A stretch of DNA of 11,218 nt, from NCBI GenBank assembly GCA_030145005.1, contig JAQYWJ010000054.1, positions 1 to 11,218 on the forward strand, given 5' to 3'. The number at the start of each line of letters is the position of its first letter. Within the stretch, counting starts at the first letter, position 1. The notes below the pieces were generated by a model that worked only from the letters and a program-made list of their open reading frames with translations, made no database searches and was not told the origin of the DNA. The stretch is from Desulfobacter sp. (GTDB lineage Bacteria > Desulfobacterota > Desulfobacteria > Desulfobacterales > Desulfobacteraceae). Shown here piece after piece: positions 7,232 to 11,218 of this stretch. The position numbers and the translations under genes were made by a program.

Positions 7232-8517
7232 TAAATTTCTGCCATGACCTGTCGTGCGGCGTCCAGCGTGATTTCAATATCCTCGTCCGTGTGGGCCGCA
7301 GAAATAAAACAGGCCTCAAACTGCGATGGCGCAAGATAGATACCTTTGGTCAGCATGCCCCGGTAGAATTTTGCAAACCGGTCCAGATCACAGGTTTTGG
7401 CATCATTGAAATTACGCACCTTCCGACCGGTAAAAAAGAACCCGGCCATGGAGCCGAAATGCCCGGCCGAAAAAGGAATACCTGCATCATCGGCTGCGGC
7501 TTGAAGACCGTTGATCAGCATATCTGCCCGCCGGTCCATGTCAGCGTAAAGCCGGTCATCCTCAAGGGCTTTTAACGTGGCGATCCCGGCGGCCATGGCC
7601 AGGGGATTGCCTGACAAGGTCCCGGCCTGGTAAATAGATCCCCCAGGGGCAATCTGTGCCATTATTTCCCGTTTTCCGCCATATGCACCCACGGGCAGTC
7701 CGCCACCGATAACTTTACCAAAACAGGTCAAATCCGGATCAATATCAAAATAGCCCTGGGCGCACGCCCTTCCCCCGACCCGGAATCCGGTCATGACCTC
7801 ATCAAAAATCAGCAGGGCCCCATGGGTTGCAGTCTCCCGGCGTACTGCCTTTAAAAACAGCGGATCAGGAGATACCATGCCCATATTCCCTGCCACAGGC
7901 TCAAGAATCACACAGGCGATCTCCTTGCCTTTTTCAGCCATAAGCCGCTCAAAACCTTCAATGTCATTGTATGGCAAAGATAACGTATTGCGGATCACAT
8001 CAGCAGGGACCCCCGGGCTTCCTGGGATGCCCAGGGTAGCAACACCGGACCCGGCTGCCACAAGCAGGGTATCTGCATGGCCATGGTAACATCCGTCAAA
8101 TTTGACAATAAGGTCCCGGCCCGTCACGCCCCTTGCCAGACGGATGGCGCTCATGGTTGCCTCAGTGCCGGAGTTAACCATTCTGACCATATCCACGGAA
8201 GCCACTGAATCCACAACAAGCCGGGCCAGTTCATTTTCACGTGCAGTCGGCGCACCGAAACTTGTGCCTGAATCCAGCGCTTTTTTCAAAGCGTCAACCA
8301 CAGGCTTTGGACGGTGGCCAAGAATCAGCGGCCCCCAGGACAGGACATAATCAATATAAGCGTTCCCGTCAGCATCAAAAAGCCTGGCACCCTCTCCTTT
8401 TTCAATGAAAACGGGTTCTCCGCCCACTGAACCGCAGGCCCTTACCGGAGAATTAACCCCGCCCGGTATCAAATTTCTGGCCGATGAAAATAAAGCGGCT
8501 GATTTAGTACGTTCCAT
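7231..8517 (-). CDS. hemL: Glutamate-1-semialdehyde 2,1-aminomutase
   Basis: A PLP enzyme that converts glutamate-1-semialdehyde to 5-aminolevulinate, the committed tetrapyrrole precursor of the C5 pathway. The 428 residues are standard length. Visible are NSGTEA (115-120), YHGHAD (144-149), FDEVMTGFRV (238-247) with the PLP-nitrogen Asp, the PLP-binding Lys268 in FGKVIGGGLPVGAYGG, and AGTLSGNPLA. I chose the ATG at 8515-8517 because it has AAGGATT about six bases upstream and gives the family N-terminus (MERTKSAALF); a longer frame to 8562 would add 15 non-conserved residues. It leads the four-gene minus-strand operon from the promoter at 8585-8614. Haem made here could feed the ResB/CcsB cytochrome c module about 5 kb away on the same strand. 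Confidence 0.97.
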   Translation of the reverse strand: MERTKSAALFSSARNLIPGGVNSPVRACGSVGGEPVFIEKGEGARLFDADGNAYIDYVLSWGPLILGHRPKPVVDALKKALDSGTSFGAPTARENELARLVVDSVASVDMVRMVNSGTEATMSAIRLARGVTGRDLIVKFDGCYHGHADTLLVAAGSGVATLGIPGSPGVPADVIRNTLSLPYNDIEGFERLMAEKGKEIACVILEPVAGNMGMVSPDPLFLKAVRRETATHGALLIFDEVMTGFRVGGRACAQGYFDIDPDLTCFGKVIGGGLPVGAYGGKREIMAQIAPGGSIYQAGTLSGNPLAMAAGIATLKALEDDRLYADMDRRADMLINGLQAAADDAGIPFSAGHFGSMAGFFFTGRKVRNFNDAKTCDLDRFAKFYRGMLTKGIYLAPSQFEACFISAAHTDEDIEITLDAARQVMAEI

Positions 8518-8565
8518 ATTTAATCCTTTATATATATTTGCAGATCGTGTCACGGTTAACATTAA

Positions 8566-8579
8566 TTAATCTTGATTAA
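8566..8579. promoter_or_regulatory. Palindrome at the hemL transcription start (possible operator)
   Basis: TTAATCTTGATTAA is a perfect inverted repeat with 6-bp arms and a 2-bp centre. It covers the start point expected about seven bases downstream of the hemL -10 element, where a bound repressor would block initiation. It matches no regulator motif that I can name with confidence, and AT-rich palindromes of this size can occur by chance. Confidence 0.35.
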
Positions 8580-8584
8580 GATGG

Positions 8585-8614
8585 AATATACCAAACTGAG
8601 TTGAAAGGGGTCAA
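8585..8614 (-). promoter_or_regulatory. Sigma-70 type promoter for the hemL operon
   Basis: On the minus strand TTGACC (8609-8614) and TATATT (8585-8590) are 18 bp apart. The predicted start lies near 8578, giving a leader of about 60 bases before hemL. It is back-to-back with the tadA promoter: the two TTGACC boxes are 45 bp apart and face away from each other. Confidence 0.7.
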
Positions 8615-8659
8615 CTGCTTTGATTTTTGCCCGGCATATAAAATAGTGTCCCATAACAT

Positions 8660-8688
8660 TTGACCTGATGGAAAAAGGCTTATATAAG
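8660..8688 (+). promoter_or_regulatory. Sigma-70 type promoter for tadA-purA
   Basis: TTGACC (8660-8665) and TATAAG (8683-8688) are separated by exactly 17 bp. The start expected near 8695 lies only about seven bases before the tadA ATG, so this transcript would be nearly leaderless and its AGGG (8691-8694) would mostly fall upstream of the start point. Confidence 0.7.
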
Positions 8689-8701
8689 TTAGGGTCGAAT
8701 T

Positions 8702-9193
8702 ATGAACGATGAATATTACATGATGCTTGCCTTGGATGAGGCAAAAAAAGCCGAAAAACATGACGAGGTACCCGTTGGGGCCATCTTGGTGGACCCGGCC
8801 GGCGAGGTAATCGGACAGGGATATAACTGCCCGATATCTGAAAACGATCCCACAAGCCATGCTGAAATCAAGGCCATTCGTTCGGCCTGCAGGCTCATAA
8901 ATAACTATCGCCTGCCCAGGACAACGCTTTATGTGACCATAGAACCATGCATCATGTGCATGGGGGCAATAATCCATGCCAGAATTCAGCGGCTGGTATT
9001 TGGGGCGCCGGATCCCAAATGGGGGGCTGCGGTCTCACTTTACCAAATGGGGTCGGATGTACGATTGAACCATCAACCTGAAATTATTCAGGGAATATGT
9101 GAAAAACAGACAAGACATATTATTAAAAGTTTTTTTGAGGAAAAAAGGAGAAACCGTGACAAACACAGTTGTTGTGGGAACCCAGTGGGGTGA
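8702..9193 (+). CDS. tadA: tRNA-specific adenosine deaminase TadA
   Basis: A zinc deaminase that converts A34 to inosine in tRNA-Arg(ACG), allowing decoding of CGN codons. The 163 residues contain the cytidine-deaminase-fold active site: His53-Ala-Glu55 (zinc ligand and proton shuttle) and PCIMC with Cys83 and Cys86 as the other zinc ligands. The substrate-loop GYNCPI and the A34-binding-type VFGAPDPKWGA region are also present. The ATG starts right behind the promoter. The last 38 bases overlap the start of purA in another frame, and the tail after about residue 148 is therefore constrained by the purA ribosome binding site rather than by TadA conservation. Good match to TadA; related guanine deaminases lack the MCMGAIIHARI context. 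Confidence 0.95.
   Translation: MNDEYYMMLALDEAKKAEKHDEVPVGAILVDPAGEVIGQGYNCPISENDPTSHAEIKAIRSACRLINNYRLPRTTLYVTIEPCIMCMGAIIHARIQRLVFGAPDPKWGAAVSLYQMGSDVRLNHQPEIIQGICEKQTRHIIKSFFEEKRRNRDKHSCCGNPVG
9145..9150 (+). promoter_or_regulatory. Ribosome binding site that decides the purA start
   Basis: AAGGAG ends five bases before GTG at 9156. It lies inside the tadA coding region and favours this GTG over an in-frame ATG at 9099, which would add 19 residues that do not belong to the family. Confidence 0.8.
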
Positions 9194-10442
9194 TGAAGGA
9201 AAAGGAAAGATTGTCGATCTGCTCAGCGAACACGCTGATTATGTGGTCAGGTTCCAGGGTGGGAACAATGCAGGGCACACCATGGTGGTCAACGGAAAAG
9301 AAATTATCAGCCACCTGATCCCCTCCGGGATACTCCAGCAGAAAAAATGCTTTATCGGCAACGGTGTGGTGGTTGATCCTTTTGTATTGCTGGATGAACT
9401 TGATTATCTGGCGGGCAATAATATTGATGTGTCCCCGAACATGCTGGAAATCAGTAATCGTGCCCATATCATCATGCCCTATCACCAGGAGATCGACAAA
9501 GCCCGGGAAATAAAAAAAGGAAAGGATAAAATCGGCACCACCGGTCGCGGGATCGGCCCTTGCTATGAAGATAAGGCAACCCGCGTGGGTATCCGGTTCT
9601 GTGATCTTCTTGACTTTGATTTGTTCAAGGAAAAAGTTCAGACTGTCATGGAGGAAAAAAATTTTTACCTGAAACAGTATTTCAAAACCGATCCCATGGA
9701 CCCGGCACTTGTTATTAATCAGTTTGAAACGATCCGGGCCCGGCTTCTCCCCTATATTTCAGATGTTTCCGTATCCCTTGACCAGGGCATCCGGCAGGGT
9801 AAGCAGATTTTATTTGAGGGTGCCCAGGGCACACACCTTGACATTGAACACGGCACCTACCCCTTTGTCACCTCTTCCACAACGGTTTCAGCCAACGCTG
9901 CAAGCGGCTGCGGCGTGGGGCCTGGACAGCTCAATGAAATTATCGGCATTGTCAAGGCATACACCACCCGGGTGGGCGCAGGTCCCTTCCCAACGGAACT
10001 ATTTGATGAAACGGGTGAAAAAATCCAGAAAACCGGGGCTGAATTCGGCGCCACCACCGGACGCAAACGGCGCTGTGGATGGCTGGACATGGTGATATTA
10101 AAAAATGCCGCCCGTCTGAACAGCCTGACCGGACTTACCATCACCAAACTTGATGTTCTGGATGATCTGGATGAGATTAAAATCTGCACCGGCTATGAAT
10201 ATTCGGACAAAATCATAGCAGATTTCCCAGCCCAAATTGATGTCCTGGCAAAATGTACGCCTGTTTATGAAACACACCCCGGCTGGAAATCGCCGACATC
10301 AGATATAACCAATTTTGAGGATCTGCCTGAAAAAGCCAAAGCCTATCTTGCACGGATAGAAGAATTGTCAGAAGTCAAAATTAAAATTGTGTCCGTAGGA
10401 CCGGGGCGTGAGGCCACCATTATCAAAGAAAATATTTTCTAA
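9156..10442 (+). CDS. purA: Adenylosuccinate synthetase
   Basis: A cytoplasmic GTP-dependent enzyme that condenses IMP and aspartate to adenylosuccinate, the first step from IMP to AMP. From the GTG start the protein has 428 residues, the normal length. It begins TNTVVVGTQWGDEGKGK, with the phosphate loop GDEGKGK at 12-18 (catalytic Asp13) and the catalytic His41 in GGNNAGHT. GTTGRGIGP, the IMP-loop region GVGPGQLNEI, TRVGAGPFPTEL and GRKRRCGWLD follow. No frameshift or missing key residue is visible. It is co-transcribed with tadA (38-bp overlap). No terminator is seen between its stop and the tRNA-Pro gene, so read-through into the tRNA is possible. Confidence 0.97.
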   Translation: MTNTVVVGTQWGDEGKGKIVDLLSEHADYVVRFQGGNNAGHTMVVNGKEIISHLIPSGILQQKKCFIGNGVVVDPFVLLDELDYLAGNNIDVSPNMLEISNRAHIIMPYHQEIDKAREIKKGKDKIGTTGRGIGPCYEDKATRVGIRFCDLLDFDLFKEKVQTVMEEKNFYLKQYFKTDPMDPALVINQFETIRARLLPYISDVSVSLDQGIRQGKQILFEGAQGTHLDIEHGTYPFVTSSTTVSANAASGCGVGPGQLNEIIGIVKAYTTRVGAGPFPTELFDETGEKIQKTGAEFGATTGRKRRCGWLDMVILKNAARLNSLTGLTITKLDVLDDLDEIKICTGYEYSDKIIADFPAQIDVLAKCTPVYETHPGWKSPTSDITNFEDLPEKAKAYLARIEELSEVKIKIVSVGPGREATIIKENIF

Positions 10443-10443
10443 A

Positions 10444-10472
10444 TTGACTTTCTCTTAATTCTGGTATATTAA
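10444..10472 (+). promoter_or_regulatory. Promoter of the tRNA-Pro gene
   Basis: TTGACT (10444-10449) starts right after the purA stop. It is followed by TATATT at 10465-10470 (15-bp spacing) or TATTAA at 10467-10472 (17-bp spacing). Either places the start about 10-15 bases before the mature tRNA 5' end. Confidence 0.6.
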
Positions 10473-10488
10473 ATAACGTCTTTTGTGT

Positions 10489-10565
10489 CGGGATGTGGCT
10501 CAGCCTGGTAGAGCACCTCGTTCGGGACGAGGGGGTCGGAGGTTCAAATCCTCTCATCCCGACCA
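10489..10565 (+). tRNA. tRNA-Pro (anticodon CGG)
   Basis: A 77-base cloverleaf. The acceptor stem CGGGATG pairs with CATCCCG. The D arm is GCTC/GAGC with GG in the loop. The anticodon stem CCTCG/CGAGG encloses TTCGGGA, giving anticodon CGG at 10523-10525, which reads CCG. The T loop is TTCAAAT, the discriminator is A at 10562 and CCA is encoded at 10563-10565. No introns or mismatches are seen. Proline and other tRNA 3' ends often serve as integration sites, but no repeat of this 3' end occurs elsewhere in the window. Confidence 0.96.
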
Positions 10566-10593
10566 GCTTTCAAGACTTTTAGAAAATAAAATT

Positions 10594-10610
10594 TGGTCAA
10601 TTATTGACCA
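10594..10610. repeat. Perfect 17-bp palindrome downstream of tRNA-Pro
   Basis: TGGTCAATTATTGACCA has 8-bp arms around a single central base. It lies 28 bp after the tRNA and just before its terminator. It could be a protein-binding site or an RNA hairpin acting in 3' end processing; nothing in the sequence decides between these. Confidence 0.5.
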
Positions 10611-10613
10611 GTG

Positions 10614-10656
10614 AAAATCTGACTAACTTTTTAAATAAAGCAGTCAGATTTTTTTT
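10614..10656 (+). terminator. Rho-independent terminator of the tRNA-Pro transcript
   Basis: The arm AAAATCTGACT (10614-10624) pairs with AGTCAGATTTT (10642-10652) over an AT-rich 17-base loop. The 3' arm runs straight into T residues up to 10656. Confidence 0.85.
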
Positions 10657-10682
10657 GCTCAAAAAAATAGTAATAAAAATTA

Positions 10683-10832
10683 TTATCTATCCTCATCCTT
10701 AATCGTTGCGCCGTGAAAAAATTGCATGACGCCGATCCAGGCAGTCATCACAGAGCCAAAAACAATGTTGATAATATTTACGTTGTCTGCCGGCAGCGGC
10801 AATTCCGGGAACGGCAATTCCGGGAACACCAT
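10683..10832 (-). CDS. Small one-helix membrane ORF, holin-like by appearance, possibly a fragment
   Basis: A 49-residue frame not recognised as a named family. It begins with a proline-rich repeat (FPELPFPELPLPAD), followed by a hydrophobic helix at about 19-40 (INIVFGSVMTAWIGVMQFF) and a charged tail KDEDR. The layout recalls the C-terminal helix of small phage holins, but that is resemblance only. The frame stays open upstream to a TAA at about 10880 without a better start, and the ATG has no clear ribosome binding site, so this may be a stump of a longer gene. A second frame over the same bases is also open, which lowers confidence. Position between a tRNA gene and mobile-element ends fits mobile-element debris. 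Confidence 0.4.
   Translation of the reverse strand: MVFPELPFPELPLPADNVNIINIVFGSVMTAWIGVMQFFHGATIKDEDR
10798..10827. repeat. Exact 15-bp tandem duplication
   Basis: GGCAATTCCGGGAAC occurs twice in immediate succession without mismatch. Being five codons long, it keeps the minus-strand frame open and encodes FPELP twice. Exact identity suggests a recent duplication. Confidence 0.9.
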
Positions 10833-10910
10833 ACACAATTCCACGCCAAGGGCCTGAATAAAGCTTTACCTGCAAATTGTCAGTGATCTAGTGGATCGGT
10901 TGATAGAAAA

Positions 10911-10948
10911 GTAACTGCTCCCCTATGATGCCCCGGCTTTCACCGGGA
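10911..10948 (-). other. Possible decayed second IS605-type right end
   Basis: On the minus strand a stem CCCGG/CCGGG (10943-10947 with 10932-10936) is followed by GGGGAGCAGTTAC (10911-10923). This order, hairpin then G-rich sequence then AGCAGTT-like end, resembles right ends of IS200/IS605 elements, including the GGGGTGAGTAGTTCAC end that begins only 15 bp away. It is short and the resemblance is partial. Confidence 0.25.
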
Positions 10949-10962
10949 CGGCCGGCTCTATA

Positions 10963-11122
10963 GTGAACTACTCACCCCTAAAGGGGCAGAGCTTCGGAAA
11001 TTATGGCGTTTTGGCCAATTCCCTCTTTTTTGGCGTTTCTCAGCCATGTGCGCATGTCGCTTTTGCTCCATGCGGCTTACCGTTGGCTCCACGCCCTTTA
11101 CCCAAAAGGACTCCCCTTTTGG
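10963..11122 (-). ncRNA. Right end / omega (re)RNA-like structured RNA overlapping tnpB 3' end
   Basis: On the minus strand the tnpB 3' end carries the hairpin CCAAAAGG/CCTTTTGG (11102-11109 with 11115-11122). After the stop there is a bulged hairpin of AATTATGGC with GCCAATT (10999-11020). A terminal hairpin GCCCC-TTTA-GGGG follows, then TGAGTAGTTCAC at the boundary 10963. All three have positional counterparts with different bases in the copy at 4346-4506. In characterised IS200/IS605 elements the RNA from this region guides the TnpB nuclease, with the guide being the first bases beyond the boundary, here TATAGAGCCGGCC on the minus strand. The 5' limit and actual expression cannot be read from sequence. 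Confidence 0.55.
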
Positions 11123-11218
11123 ACAACTCCGTTCCAGAGTCTAAAATCAAATTGATTGCTCGTTTCTTTATCACCTTCTGCGCGTTGTTATCCGCATTGT
11201 CAGTATTTCCGCAATTCA
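11040..11218 (-). CDS. tnpB: TnpB nuclease, C-terminal part (IS200/IS605 superfamily), runs off the window
   Basis: TnpB is an RNA-guided nuclease of IS200/IS605-type transposons. Only the last 59 codons are inside the window. They begin with NCGNTDNADNNAQKVIKK: the second half of the zinc ribbon (CG) and the RuvC-III motif with its aspartate in ADNNA. A variable basic tail follows (ILDSGTELSKRG, then GKGRGANGKPHGAKATCAHG) and ends in TGA at 11040-11042. The frame is open throughout, unlike the decayed copy at 4423-4608, so this element may be functional. The rest, including zinc-ribbon first half and RuvC-I/II, lies beyond 11218. No tnpA is seen here. Confidence 0.8.
   Translation of the reverse strand, partial: NCGNTDNADNNAQKVIKKRAINLILDSGTELSKRGVLLGKGRGANGKPHGAKATCAHG

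Noticed and set aside
8518..8562. Upstream start for hemL at 8562
   Set aside because: It would add 15 residues not seen in the family, and the ATG at 8517 has the better ribosome binding site.
1..11218. CRISPR array or defence island
   Set aside because: No regularly spaced repeats and no cas-like or restriction genes; the only repeated structures are the two tnpB right ends and the 15-bp tandem duplication.

Overview
The window suggests an anaerobic or microaerophilic Gram-negative bacterium, most likely a sulfate-reducer-like Desulfobacterota (Desulfobacteraceae type). This is inferred from gene content: System II cytochrome c maturation (ResB + CcsB), C5-pathway haem synthesis (HemL), peptidoglycan recycling (Mpl), a hemerythrin-like protein and moderate GC. 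No rRNA or long phylogenetic marker confirms it. The genes are mostly ordinary chromosomal housekeeping, with two patches of mobile-element debris.

Left part, minus strand (125-4198): ccsB and resB overlap by 4 bp and form the cytochrome c haem-ligation module. Upstream of them lies a recD-like helicase gene broken in its Walker B motif. The break is best explained by loss of 14 bp between short direct repeats. No recB or recC flanks it. Positions 1-124, downstream of ccsB, hold no gene I can support.

Positions 4199-5165 are gene-poor. They carry two terminator-like hairpins, a decayed 3' end of an IS200/IS605-type TnpB element with its RNA-like right end, a small basic hypothetical protein with repeated DRRK motifs, and AT-rich sequence in which I see no further gene.

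The central minus-strand operon (5166-8517) runs hemL - mpl - small membrane protein - hemerythrin-like protein, joined by a 1-bp overlap, a 4-bp overlap and a 3-bp gap. The hemerythrin-like protein lacks exactly the two histidines that normally hold Fe2 of the di-iron site and keeps all Fe1 and bridging ligands, so it may hold one metal or have another role.

A divergent promoter region (8518-8701) drives hemL leftward and tadA-purA rightward. tadA (tRNA A34 deaminase) overlaps purA (adenylosuccinate synthetase), which starts at GTG with a strong ribosome binding site. A tRNA-Pro(CGG) gene follows, with its own promoter and a strong terminator.

Right end (10566-11218): a perfect 17-bp palindrome, the tRNA terminator, a small one-helix ORF with an exact 15-bp tandem duplication, a possible decayed second right end, and the intact 3' end of a TnpB gene that runs off the window. 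This copy and the one at 4346-4608 share coding frame, right-end boundary and three hairpins whose pairing is kept although the bases differ. That supports a structured omega/reRNA-type RNA overlapping the tnpB 3' end.
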